Below, piece by piece: positions 1-12,800 of a stretch of 64,000 bases of DNA (its first letter is position 1; each line of letters begins with the position of its first letter). The notes under the pieces were generated by a model. It did no database searches. It worked only from the letters and a program-made list of their open reading frames with translations, and was not told the origin of the DNA. The stretch comes from Monarcha castaneiventris obscurior (lineage: Eukaryota > Chordata > Aves > Passeriformes > Monarchidae): NCBI GenBank assembly GCA_026261815.1, contig JAMPIT010000848.1:2976001-3040000 (forward strand), read 5' to 3'. Both the position numbers and the translations under genes were made by a program.

Positions 1-467
1 TCACCAGAGGCAGGTGCTGGTGGGGCTGCTCCAGCCTTGAACCTGGGGTCCTGCTGCCTCTGCCTTCCTGGCCCCTCCTGCTTGGCTGGCATCCAGTATT
101 GCTGTCTCCACCCTGGCTCCTCAAAGGCCATTTTCCGATGCTTGTCTGTTCTAATTTGGGTCTTTGGCAGGACAAGTCTGTCTCCTCTCTGGGCGCAGGT
201 CCAATCTGTGCTCGTGGCCATGGCTTGGACCTGTGTGTGGCCAGGCAGCCTGGCAGTGGCCCTGGCTGGGGATGCTCTTGGTCCTTGCCAGGGACAGCAT
301 CAAACCCTGTGGCAAGCACACCTTTTGCTCTCTGGTTTTTTCACGTGGCTGAAGGTCTGCAGGAGTTCCAGCCTCCTGAGAGCTCTGCCCCACTCCTGAG
401 CCGTGCTGGGACTGGGTGTCATAATGCTGACACCTCGGCTGCTCCCACTGGATAGACAGAATGAGAG

Positions 468-540
468 AAAATTAATTATTAGTGTTTAAAAATTAATTAA
501 GCAACATAATTCAACAGTAATTATTAATTATCAACTAACC
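468..540. promoter_or_regulatory. AT-rich block of TAATTA homeodomain-type cores
   Basis: Within about 75 bases the sequence contains AATTAATTATTAG, AAATTAATTAAG and GTAATTATTAATTATC, which is several overlapping TAATTA/ATTAAT cores. They sit in surroundings that are otherwise GC-balanced. TAATTA is the core recognised by many homeodomain proteins, so a cluster could be a regulatory element. It could equally be simple AT-rich sequence. No gene assignment is possible from this window. Confidence 0.25.
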
Positions 541-3188
541 GATCTCTTTAAAGAGGGGAAGGTAGAGGAAAACAAGGCAGAAACAGTAGTTCTGGCTGGG
601 AGCCCTCTCTCTACCCACTGGGTCCTGCTGTCTCCCTCAAGAAACAAGCAGCTCACCTTCCCTTCTACAGACCCCAGCTCTCACCCAGCCTTGGGCTCTT
701 GGAGCAGTTGTGTGGTGCTGGGGAGAAGAGATGGTGCCTTTTAAAAAGAAAAAAAAACCCAACAGAAATCAAGTACCTGCCAGGAAAAAAAAAGCCAAAC
801 ATATTTTCCGTTGTGTCTTGGCTGTGGAAGGGGGATGTGACAGCCATGGAAAATGGACAGATTCTGCGAGCAATAAAAAATGGCTTTGCTTTTCCCCCCT
901 CTTCTCCCCCTGTCTCTTTTCATGTGCTGCATTTCCTACAATCTGATTTTCTTCTCTCCAGCAAATACAGGTTTCAGGTTCCTGAGCATGGGGCTGCGGT
1001 TTGAGAGGAGCAATGGAAACTCCCTGCAGTGGGAAGGGGCCAAAGGCACAGGGGGTGCAGGAGGGGAAGGAAAACAGAGCTGTTCTCACTGGGGTGAGGA
1101 GGCTCACAGGGGCATGGAGCTGAAACCCTGCTCTCTTCTCCACCCCGGGCACGTTTTTCATTCAGTGCCTCCTGTCTGAGGCTGAAGGTGATGATGCATT
1201 GGGAGCTGGGGTGTGCTCCCATGCTGGACGAGGAGACCCAGGAGGGTCCCATCACCCCACGGCCACCCCAGACCCACGGGAGGGTCAGAGCTGGGTTTGC
1301 TGGTGACCCCTGCCCTCCGTCCCTTGCCTGTGCATGTCCCATGGGCCACTCCCCTGCCTGGCTGCTGGCAGTGTGTTCGCCTTTCCCAGCCCGCTGGGGG
1401 AGAAGTGAAAGTGCTTCTCCTCGAGTGAGATCTTTGTTTACAGGGACTTCAAATATTTATCCAAAGTGCAGGGCTCTTGTAGGGATGTTGGGTCCCCCTG
1501 CTCTGGGCTCTGCAGCTCATCCTTCCTCACCTTTGGGCCGTCTCCTTCTCTTTATTTATTTCCTTGAGGATCTTCCCTGCAGGAAATCACTGCTGGCTAC
1601 ATTGGTCTGGGGGTGATGGGATTCAGCTGCCCGCTGGGATTTTGGCGGTGACTTGCAGGAGCCCCTCTCCTTCTCCTTACAGGGGGTGGATTCATCCTAC
1701 AAACAGTGAAAATAACGGGGCTCTCTAGGGGCTGTTCCCCTGGATCAGGGAGCTTTGAGACAATTGGGACAATTGAGAGGCATCCTCTTTCTTTCCCCTC
1801 ACCCATGCAGGCACCTCCAGTGGGCAGCTCCCAGTGTGGCTCAGCTGGGCGAAGCTTGAGCTCAGCCTGCTCATCACTGTCCGTGGTCTCATCAGATAAA
1901 ACATCCTCTGAGAGTGAGTTTCTGGATTAGATCCTGGCGTGAATAAACACTGGTGCTAGAATTTGCCAGTCTTTCAGGAACTGCAAGTATTTTCACAGTG
2001 TCAAATGTTCAGGCAGATACTGTATAAATAATGACCTCGATTATGTCAGTTATTACAATGAGCAGAGCTCTGGGCTTTGGTTCATAACAGTATCTGCAAA
2101 TCAGTGTCTTGACTTTTTGCTCTTCTTGGGAGATTGCTCATGCTCCAGTACTCTGAGGCCAAACGTCTGTGTTTTTGGACAGGGCTGTGGCAGCCTGCCA
2201 GCACCTTCCCTGCACTGGGGCCAAGTGCTGCGTCCCTGTGACATGGCAGAGCTGTTTTGGGAGAAATGTGGGGTATGTGACTTCTGGGGAGTCTGGCCAT
2301 GCACCATGGACCAGGGACCTCTGTCCATGCCACCTCCTGCAGCAATCCCAGATGGAAAGCCCAGGATGATCTGTAGCAGAGGATGTGGGAACGTCCCAGA
2401 GGGAGCTGGGTCCCACTGCCGTAGGTCCAGGAGTGTTTCCCTGAGGGGGTGCCAAGCAGAGCAGGGGAAATGTGGCAGTGGTTGCACCTTTGAGAAGACA
2501 ATGCTGTCCCTGGGCCTGGGGGTAGTGGGGGCTCCTCCCGCCCCTCCCATGCCTTGGTCCCTTTTGGGGGATGGACCCAAGATGGAAGGGTGGAGGTACC
2601 TGGGGAAGTTGGAGACACTCCCACGTGGGATGAGCAATTAATGATCCCTGATTATCCTCGGAGCACATCTGGGATCAGCCTCTGCTCCTTACCCCAAGCT
2701 TGGTATTTGCAGAAATCTGCCTTTTTCTCTCACCCTGTGCTAGGACCTGCTCCCAGAGACACGAGTGAACCATCTGCCAAAAGCACAGAAAAGCACCAGA
2801 CCATCAACTTTGATGCTTCTCCAGTGGGAGAAATGACATCCGCAGGCAGCGGGTGAGGAGAGCACCGGTGGGAAATGGCCTGGCAAAAGCAGGCTGAGCC
2901 TAATCTGAGTCTGTTTCTTCTCCAGATTGCTCTGTTTATTCACAATCTTTCTTTGATAAAATTGTAGAAGATCAGAAGCAGCACACACTGCCTTCCAAAT
3001 GTAAAGGGAGGGATGGAAAAAGAGCCAGGAAGAGAAGGCAACTCCAGCACAGAGAGCGATGCAGAGGGGCCATCTGAGAGGCATGAACAGAGTAACTGCA
3101 CTCAGTCTTTCAGCAGCCTTCAATTGCTGCTCCTTCCATGCAGGAATTTCCCATTAATAGCCAGTGTCTGAATCTGCAAATTAAATAA

Positions 3189-3241
<53 letters not shown>
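3189..3241. repeat. (AAT)n trinucleotide microsatellite
   Basis: An uninterrupted AAT repeat of about 17-18 units. It reads as poly-Ile or poly-Leu in minus-strand frames, which explains spurious open frames there. It is likely length-polymorphic. Confidence 0.95.
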
Positions 3242-3242
<1 letters not shown>

Positions 3243-6200
3243 CATAAAAGATGGAAAATAAAGACCTTTTGTTTTCCAGGCTTGAAGCAGCTGCATGGCA
3301 TCTCCCAAGACGATGGCTGCAAAGATGAAACCAAAATCAGGCACCAGTTTCTCATCAGCGTGGAGCAGTGTTCTGGAACCAGGGCCTTGCCTCGTCTCCC
3401 ACTGTCCCTGCTTCCTCCTCAGAAGCTGGCTGTGCATTCCCTGTTTGGGATGCTTACAGGGTACATGTGGGAAATGAGGTTGAGAATGGGATTGCTTTGA
3501 TTTTAACCAGAGACTGCGGAGTAGGTGAGAGTCTCCAAAAGGGACAAAAATCCCAAGTAAAAAAAAAGCAAAAAAAAGAAAGAAAAAAGCATTCTTACAA
3601 ATTTCCAGCAGTTTTTTATTGTAGGTGGAACTGGTAATTGATGTGTCCTGACACTTCTAGCTACAAGGCTCTGATTTCATTTGCCTTTAACTTTGTCAGA
3701 CTCAAAACACTTGGCCTGAACTTCTCTAGGGCTGGCTGCACATCAGCCAGAACAGCACCTCCATTTGCAAGGACAGGGTTCAAGAAAAAGGAAAGCATTT
3801 TCTGCACGAGAGCTCCAGCTCTGCTCTGGCAGGGAGGTGCACTTCACCCAAAGATGCACTAGCTGGAGATGAGATGAAAGGCTACCTGGGTTGTAACCTC
3901 TGGAAAACTGAGGTCTGCCTGGTAAAAAGGGCAAAAAAATTGAGAGTTTGAGTTTGAACTCATGTCTTTTATAGCCTGATGTGGAAGGAAATGGTGCAGC
4001 CTTGCTCTGAGGCATGAAAGGTGTTAATGTTGAGCCCTGTACAGAAGGCAGAGCTTCCACTGCACTGTGCCAACACAATTCCTAAAATCCAGACTGAAAT
4101 TTACCCTTCCAGTCTAAAGAGGAGATCCACTTTCTTTCTCCTTGCCCTCCTGCTTTGGGAAATGACCCAGGGAGGAGTTCAGGAGTGGAGGGAGCCTTCA
4201 GTTGGTGGGTCAGATGTGTAATTTCTCCTCGTTCCAGGACTTTTCCAGCCATGCTCTGGAGAGAGGAGCACACAACACCCTCTGCGCGTTCCCTGAGGGT
4301 CCTCAGGACTGGCATATTAATGCAGGAACAAAACACCCTGTCTTATGTGTGTGTCCTGACTCCAGCAACCAGGATCCATCTCGAGCCAGCTCCACCCCAC
4401 CCTTCCCTTAAAAAACTCACTTTCTTGCAGATAGATCAACAGCAAGGAAGGGAGTTTCCATTCCTTGTGTGCTGGTCCAACTCGGCACTGCAAAACAGCC
4501 CAATGGTGTCTGGGCAGCCAAGCCCCTCCTCGCTGCTGCCTGGGATCTGACAGCACCAGGCAAAACCTTCCTGGCTGCAGGGCCAGATCTGGGCAGTTGG
4601 CATGGCCTGGACCAGCTGAGGAGCTTCAGGAGAGCCAGGAATTGCACCATTAAAACCTTACGGAAGGAACAATTGGTGAATGCTCAGACCGGATCTTGGC
4701 TGTGGCACCTGAATTACCCTTGCCCTGGCTGGCAGCGCTGAGGTCTCCTTAGCAACAACACTTCAATATTTAACATCAAATGCATGTGCCCAAATGACCT
4801 TCCAGGGCCTTTCCATGGTGCTGCTGCTGAGCTGGCTCCAGGAGCACGGCAGCCGCCAGCTGAGCCAGCGCCAGCTCAAGATTTCCTCTGCTTCTCCCAG
4901 ATGAGCACTCACTGGGTTTGCCACGATCTGGTGCTCGGCACTGATGAGCTCATGGGCCGGGTGGAGCCTTCAGGAGAAACAATATCTGACCAGGGGAGTT
5001 AAAGAAAGCCAAAGTCCAGAGGGTCCACGGATAGAGACGATCCTGTTGCAGCCACCAGAGGAAGGAGATGTGCTTGGAGATGCAATCTGCAAAGAGGTAG
5101 AAAATAACAGCTGGCAGGAAAGCCCCGATCCCATCATTGTCCTGACTTTGGGGAAGGACAGGGGAGATGTTCAAAACTGACCAACTGAGCTGATGGGCAC
5201 CAGGAGCAGAAAGAGGGTCTGGGGGAGGTCCATGGACAGAGGAGGGCAGTGAGTCTGACTGGCAATGAGGAGATAATGGAAGCTGAGGGAGACAGAGGCA
5301 TGGCCTGGAGACTGACTGCACAGCCAGGATAATGGGTGGTGTCTGTGCTTGCCAGGGCAAAGACTCGAGAGAAAGTCAGCAAAACAGAGATGTGGAGGCT
5401 GCAGGAGCTCAGCACTTCTCACTCCAGTAAGTGGCTGTTTATTCTGGTTGTTATGAAAAGCAGGTCTGACACTGCTCTCTGCAAACCAGGGCTCTCCTTC
5501 CTCCCCTCCATCCATCCACTCTCCCATCCCTGGAGTATCTAAGCACCTCCAAAGCAAATTGTGTTTATTTTCAATAGATTCATCCAGGAAACTTTCTACT
5601 CTAGCACTGCACCTGCCTTCACCCTTCCTCTGTGCCTCCAAATATTAGTGTGGAGTCACGGTGTATGCATGGCGAGGGAACAACCCTGCCCCAAACAGGA
5701 GGTGGAGGATGCTTTATGAAAAGCAGTTACAGCCATTCTTGGAAGACTTTGGCTCTGAGCCCCTCTGCCACATTCTTAGGAGAGATCATATCAAAAAAAC
5801 TATTTTTACTAAAATTGTAGTGGTAACAGGCTCCAGATGTCTGTTGTTATGTAATAGGGTTTGTTTTAATGGATTCGACTTCCAGATGTGCAGCGTGGGC
5901 TCAGGGCATCTGCTTGGTCCTCTGTGGACTGGGGGGAGCAGCCAGCTCTCCATGCTGTGCCAGAGGGGGCAGCTGCTTCCATGGCAGCTGGGATTGCTCC
6001 TGGTTCATGAGCACTGCTCTTCCTCGTCCTTTCTGCTACAGCTTTAGTCATCCTGGGTGCTCATCTCGGGTTCCACATCTCATTTTGGGACAAAAGCAAG
6101 AAGGGTCACTGAGCACTGGTTTGCTCAGTTCTGTGTGAGAAAGGAAGGAAGTCACTGGCGAGGCTGGGATGAGGAACAGTCCCTGGCAGCACTGTGGTCC

Positions 6201-9200
6201 TCCCATGGGACTCATTGGGACTATCTGTAGGTATCACCATCACATACATGAAAAGTATAGTTTGGGGATTCTGATTAACCAGTGACTGAAGATTGGAAGC
6301 TAAAGGGAATTAAGGGACTGATCATGTCCTGATTTCCCAGTGCCCATTTTGGGCTTTCCCTGCTGTGAGAAAAACTTGGGCAGGATGACTGCTAGGAGGA
6401 ATGAACCAGACAAAGGTTTCCTCAGGCAGAAACATTTTGGACTTGGAAGTGAAGAGGAAAAGCATCTGAGGAAAGAGACTGTCACCTTCCCCTTGAGCCT
6501 GTGGGAACAGCTCAGTAAACCCCAATGGGACCAGCCCACACATCCTCCTGGACCAGTTTCTGTGCTGTCATTGATGTTTTCCAGCTGAGTCCTTGCCTTG
6601 CTTGCTGAGGTTCACTTCCCTGCTGGAAGCTGAAGGGAAGGTTTTTGAAGGCATTTTGAGGCCTGGTGCTTTCCCCTTCCTTCGCTGCAGGTTTTGGTGC
6701 CACAGGATCAGTGTCCCCCACCTCCAGCATTGCAATTAGCTGGAAACATTGGCTGCTCACCCATTGGATAGGAAGAGCTCTGAGCAGGGATGCAGCAGAC
6801 GTCTGGATCCTAGCTGCTAGGTGGACAGGGGGATGAGTGGTGCATGCTAAGCCAAGGAGGATTTGAATTCAAAGTATGTGGCTCTGTGCCATCGCTATTA
6901 TCATCTGCTAATGAAATGCTAAGACTTATTAAGTGCTCATATCCAGGAGGGAGATTTAAAGGGATGTACTTGGACTGAAAGCAAGAGGCTTAGGTGCTTC
7001 CTGGAGACCAGAGAGGAGGGAATGCCCAGGGCTGGCTCCCCTGGGGAGAAAATGGAACTGCTACCTGATGACAGAAGGAAAGAGCTGGAGAGTCAATACC
7101 AACCCTGTAACACCCCATGGGACACGAGCTGAGCCACAGCTCCAGGGAGAAGGGAAGGTCAGGGGGGCAGTGACAGATCTGCACCTGCGGAGGGGCACTG
7201 ACCCTGCCCTGACATCACTGACCAGCCAGGCGGGGACCTCTGAGGCAGCTCAGGAAAAAGTGTGGTGAGAGAAGCCTCCTTTGGCTTTGCTGTGTCTCAG
7301 TTTGAACCTCCCTAGTGCCAAAAAAATAAACAAACACCAGTGGGACAAAATCAGCACTCAGCTGGAGCCTGGGAAGTCCAAGGGGGAGAAGAGCTGGTCT
7401 GGGTTCTTGAGTTCACATCCACTCCTGTGCTTGATTTTATCTGCAGCGAGGCTTTTGCAGAGCTGGTGTTGCTTTGCATTGCAGTCACGTGCTCGTCTCA
7501 GTGATTTGGTTTTCTCTCTCCTCTTTGCAAAGCAGCACAAGGCGGGCTCCGGGGCTCTGCTGTGCACATGAAGGAGGCCTCGGCCACAGAGTCAATTGGA
7601 AAGCCATCTGCTCCCACGGATGAGGACGTTTCCATGATTTTATAAAAGAAAGGGACTCTTCTTCTCTCTCTTTCCTTTTTCTTTTCCTTTTCTTCCTATG
7701 AGGAAGCCATACATGTGCCCGGCCAGCCTTGTCAGAAATGTGGTGTTTGTCAGAGGTGTGTTCCCCCCACTGCCATGGGACAGAGCCTGGTGGAGGGGTG
7801 AGAGGGGAGGGGAGAGTGGATACAAAGGCATCCCCAGCCCAGGAGACAGCCTGTGGAAGGTGTGGAAACAAAGCTGGGCAGGGGAAATGAATGAACACTT
7901 CATCCTAGGCCCTCCCCCCAGCACGTCCATGTAAAATGTGGAGATTAGGTGGAAAATCCATCTAGAAGGGAAATGTATGCCTTTAGCAGAGCAGGGCTCC
8001 CCACAGGCCAGCTAATTGTTCTGAATGGATGTCCTGGCACACAGACAGTCTTCTCTTAGGTTGTTTTCCTGCTTTGACCAGTGTTTCTGCTGTTAACCCT
8101 TCTTCCGTGGGAGGACAGTGGATGGGAAAGAGGGAACTGTCCCTATCCTGCTTAACCAGGGCAGCAACACCTGACCCCTCGAAGAGCTTCCAAAAGTCAC
8201 AAGGGGGGGAAACATTTCGAGATGAGGTGTGAGAGGTGAACACATGGGTCTGACAACAAACAGCCAAGGGAGGAGGGAAGCACTCTTGCTTGTTTTCTGG
8301 CCAGCTCCTGGACTGGCAGGGGTGGGAACCAGGAGGCTGAATTAACTTCTAGGTTTAACCATTAGTTATTTTTACGGTGCAAAAGGGTTTCTCCAATACC
8401 TTCAAATGTCAACACCCTTGGGGGAATGAAGCCTCCTGTGGCATTCAGAGAGGGTGAGTAAATGTGGAAAGAGGAGCGTGGAAGAAGTATCTGGGCACTT
8501 TGCAAACAGGAGATCACATCTGCAAGCTGGCTGTGCTGGGCACACTGGTGTGTGGCAGGGAGAGGGTACTGCCCTCTGAGGCCCTGCCTTGAGCCACTCC
8601 AGCCCCAGGTATGGCTTTCACACATGGTGCCTTGCATGGTAAAGAGGTGATTCACAAGGGAAGGAGAAGGCAGGGCTGTCAGACATGAGCTTAAACCAAG
8701 ATGGGGAAAGCTGATGTCCTGGAGGATGTTCTTCTTGGTAACACCAGGCACCCAGCTCATCTGAGTGCCACATCCTCTGGGGTCACCACTACTTAGGGCC
8801 TGGTCTGCTCAAAGCAGCTTGGGAAGGGAGAAGGAAACACCCACATGATGGGAGAGTGGAGAGCCAAAGCAAGGGACACTCGGTGCCCTGCTGAGGTAGG
8901 CAAGGTTCAGCATCACACCTCGCAGGTAAAGTGGGGAGGGTGGGACAGCCAGACTCAGTCCAGCTGTAAATGGATCCACGAGATCTCCTATGAGGGCCCA
9001 TGGGGAGTCCTTCCAGCCAACCCCAATAAGGGTTGGGGATCAGGGTATGGGCAAGCAGGAAGGCACAGGGACTTGCAGCCCAGCTCTGGCTCAGCTTCAC
9101 TCCCTCCCTGCAGCCTTTGGGGCAGGATTTCTGCTGCTGTGCCGAGCTCCCGGCGAGGGTATCCCATGGCTGGGGAGATCCCGATGATGGCTGACAACTT

Positions 9201-9489
9201 CAGGCAGGCAGCAATGGCTCTGAGCTGCATCCTCCAACTCAGAACCTCACCCTGTCCCCAGCTCTTCTTCTGGCCATCAGCTGGGTTATGGCCAGACACA
9301 TCCCCACTCTGGCCAGCCCCAAAGTGGATGCTAGAGGGATGAAGGAGCAGGCAAGCCCTTATCTCCTGCTTTGCCATAACCATCCTCACCACTTTTGTGG
9401 CAGACACATCCTATATGCCCCACTACCCACTCACATCTACAGCCTGGGGGTCCCAAGAGGTGCAGTAGCTCAGGAGAGGAGGGCAGAGC

Positions 9490-9800
9490 ATGGCCAAAGC
9501 AGCGTGTTGAAAATACTACCACTAATTACACAATGAGTTCCTTATGTTCCCTGGAAATGCAATCTGCGGCAGGACTCCCGGCCAATTCATGTTTTAGGGC
9601 AAATCAAGGCGATATATTACTCGACTCAGCTCCTAAATTTGGTCATACTTTAGCTGGTGTTTTCAGACGTTTGTGAGTTAGGTTGGCCGATGCCACAGAG
9701 AAAAGCGATGGGGCAATTATCCTAATGAGGAACAAATGCATTACTTCTGCAAGTTATTTGGTGCTTGGAATAAGCCCTCCCCATTGCGTGACTACTTTGT
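9490..9800. promoter_or_regulatory. Candidate conserved non-coding element
   Basis: This stretch differs from its flanks. It is AT-richer, lacks the long G and C runs seen around it, keeps scattered CpGs, and holds homeobox-type cores such as CTAATTAC and ATCCTAATGAGG. That texture is typical of vertebrate developmental enhancers, but this is a judgement from composition only. No open frame or RNA fold was recognised. Confidence 0.3.
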
Positions 9801-12800
9801 ACAGAGTTAACCCCTGCCGAGACCTCTGGGAGGTCACTCTTCTGGAAGATGAGAAGGAAATTCAGCGCCCATCAGATTGCTGGGGTTAAAAACTGTGCAA
9901 TGTATGAAGCTTTCACAGCATCTGGCAGCAGCCTCAGTGGCTTCACTGGCACTAAGCAGTTTTCGCCCTTCACAGGGGTCATGGGCAGGCTGTGTGTCCT
10001 GCAGAGGTGCAAAGGACCAGCCTAGGAAAGCCCAGCTGCCTTTGAGCCCAGAGCAGCACAGCAGAGAGAAGCCTGGGCAGCGTGTCTTGGACAAGGCAGC
10101 ATCTTCACCATGTGGATGAGCAAGGCTTCTCTTGCCCCGTCCCTAAATCACAGCCTGCAGGTGCTGGTGGTGCCATGTGTGTGTCTCATTGCTTTTAGGA
10201 CCCTGGAGAGGAGCAGGATGAGCTCAGCCAAAAACCTGACCCTTCCCAGTTGGCTCTGTAGACTTGTCCCACCCAGCATCTCAGCCCAGCACCCAGGGGG
10301 CTTCTGCAAGAGCCAGCAGAAACTCCTGGCCCTCTTGGCCCACCCACTATGCCTCATCTTGCCCCTTTTTAGCAAAATTACCACGTGATTTAGAGGCAGT
10401 AAGGACCATCCTGCCTCTGACCACAGGCAGTCATCTCTGCTTGCACAGACCATCCAGGATTCACAGCAGCTCTTCCCTCAGCCCTGTTGGACAGCCCGTA
10501 GGCCAGTGGTGTTCTGGTTCTTGTGTGGCCTCAGTCATTGAGGGGACAGAACCTCATCCATTCCCCAGACCCAATTTCAGAGATCTTAAATGGGCTGCCA
10601 GCCCTGATATCCCAGCATGGTTTTGGGAATTCAGCATCTCCGTGGTGACTGACTGCTGGTGTTTTGTGGCAAGGGGGGCTCCAGCAGCATGCTGCACCTT
10701 TCTGGCAAGCAGCCCGGTCCAAAGCCAGACCCCCAGTTTCTGCATATCCACCCCCTCTCTGTGAGGGCCTGTGGCTCACACCAAGCTTCCATCATCTGCC
10801 CCAGTCCCACAGGGAATGCTGGGTGGGTGACAAGGGACAGGGGGGGGATTGCTGGGACAGGCACAGCCTGGCAAACCCCCATCTGTGCAGGACTCCCTGG
10901 CCCCATCCACAGCGGCTGCAGGGGCACAGGCTGGAGGAGCTGCTTGTCTCCAGATCCTTTTTGTTTTGTATTTTTCTTTCTTCTTTTCCTGCCTTCTCCA
11001 GAAGGGCCCAGATGCCTTTACTTTGGCTGGGCTCCCTTGGCCGGCAGCCCGCGGAGGCACCAGGAACGCCGTGTGTGAGTGCATGAGCCTGTGTGTGCAA
11101 TATTAATACACAGAAATGGAAGACGACCAGCACATAAACATTCTTTACTGTTTGGGTCACAGCCCGGGGAGCTGTAAGAGCTTTTGTGCTGTTTTGAACA
11201 CACAGACTAAATAGAGAGGGAGCAAGTAGAGCAGAGAAGATGAGAAGCTGGGAGAGACAGGGTGGGAGGATGAGCAGGAAGGAGATGTGAGGAGGACCCC
11301 CTGCACACCATGGGGTCTGACAGGAGTGGGCAGGGAAGGTGTTGGTGCAAGGCTGGGAGCTCCCAAGGACACCCACATCTGCTCCACGCAGAGGGCTGGG
11401 ATGGATATGGGGGAGACACCAGCCTGGGGCTGCTCATCACACATATTTTCCTGTATTAAAGTGAAAGGTAAAATAATAATAATGATAGAAGTTGGCTGAA
11501 GGCTGAAATAACCAGGATTCATTCCTGTGCAGATCTTGTTAGAGTGGCTTAAGTGTCAATCTGGGAATAAGGAGGAGGGGGCTATGCTGGAAGTGTTTCT
11601 GCAGCAGGCGAGGGGAAGGACGGTCTCTCCGGAGCTAACAAGACCCAGCTGGCTCCCAACTGCAGCCGAGAGTGTTAAATCAGAAACTATTCCGTCAACA
11701 GCCAGTTTGGCCAAATATGAAACATTTCCAGGGAATCAATGGCCGGTGCTGGTGACGCAGAAGCCAATAGTCTTGACTTCTTTTCCAGAGCCTCCAGAAA
11801 TACGCTCATCATTTTGGACTTAAAGGGACAGGCCGCACTTTTTGTGCTCCTCTTGGCGGCGTTCGGCTGAGGAATCCACATCGCAGCAGCGAGAACGGCG
11901 GCTGGGCTGGTTTAATCCACTGGTTAATGCTTGCAAAGGGCCCCAGGGGGGTTGGACCTGCCAAGTTGCTCCACATGACAAATCTGAACTGGACGTGTCC
12001 TCCCCAAATGTTTTCCATGGAGATGAGCTCAAACGGAGGCCTCGAGCTCTGCGCAGCTGAGCTCTGACTGCTGCTGCCCTCAGCCTCCGCCGGTGTCTGA
12101 GCCTTTGACGCTCACCTGTGCAGAGCACGATGGAAACTAAATGTTCAGGCTTGGCCCATGGGGCTCCAGGAGAGTGGGGAGTCACCAATCCTCTGGCACA
12201 GGCAGGGCCGAGCGGTGTCCACCTTTGCACTTGGTGGCACATTTAATGTCTCGGGCTGCAAAAGGACAAGGCCAGCACATCTCCAGAACATTTAGATCTT
12301 TCAGGAACAAAACAGGGCAAATGGTGTAACTTTTTCTTTGTGTCCTCAGCCCCTCAGGTCTTCTCCCACTTTCCAGGGCACTGGGATATCCCAGTGGCTT
12401 GTCCCAGCCTTCCTTCCAGCCTGGGGCACACTCGTCCCATCCCAGCAGAGAAACAGCACCCATGGCATCTGACAAGGCACAGCTAAGCAAGACAGATAAA
12501 TCATTACAGTATAAAACAATGATCCCTGGGGATAACATGATGAGTGCAGGTAGCTTGGTATGCAAGATACAGGAAAGTTTCCTTAACAGTCAGAAGGGCA
12601 AAAAATGGAAAAAAAATAATAGAATAGTAAATTGCTTGGACAATGCAACAGTAAGGTCTGTGGAGCTGTATTTGCTGCTTCTTGGCCTGTATTGCCATTT
12701 GGAGCAAGGCAAAACCTGCCCAGCTCTGAGCTTTACAGTGCACAAGGCATCCATGTCCTTGAGCATCCTCCCTGTCTCAGAGACACCCTTCCCCATCCCT

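Noticed and set aside
2082..2668. Several overlapping open frames of about 175-180 residues on both strands
   Set aside because: Frames are open on both strands at once, which points to local composition and not to coding.
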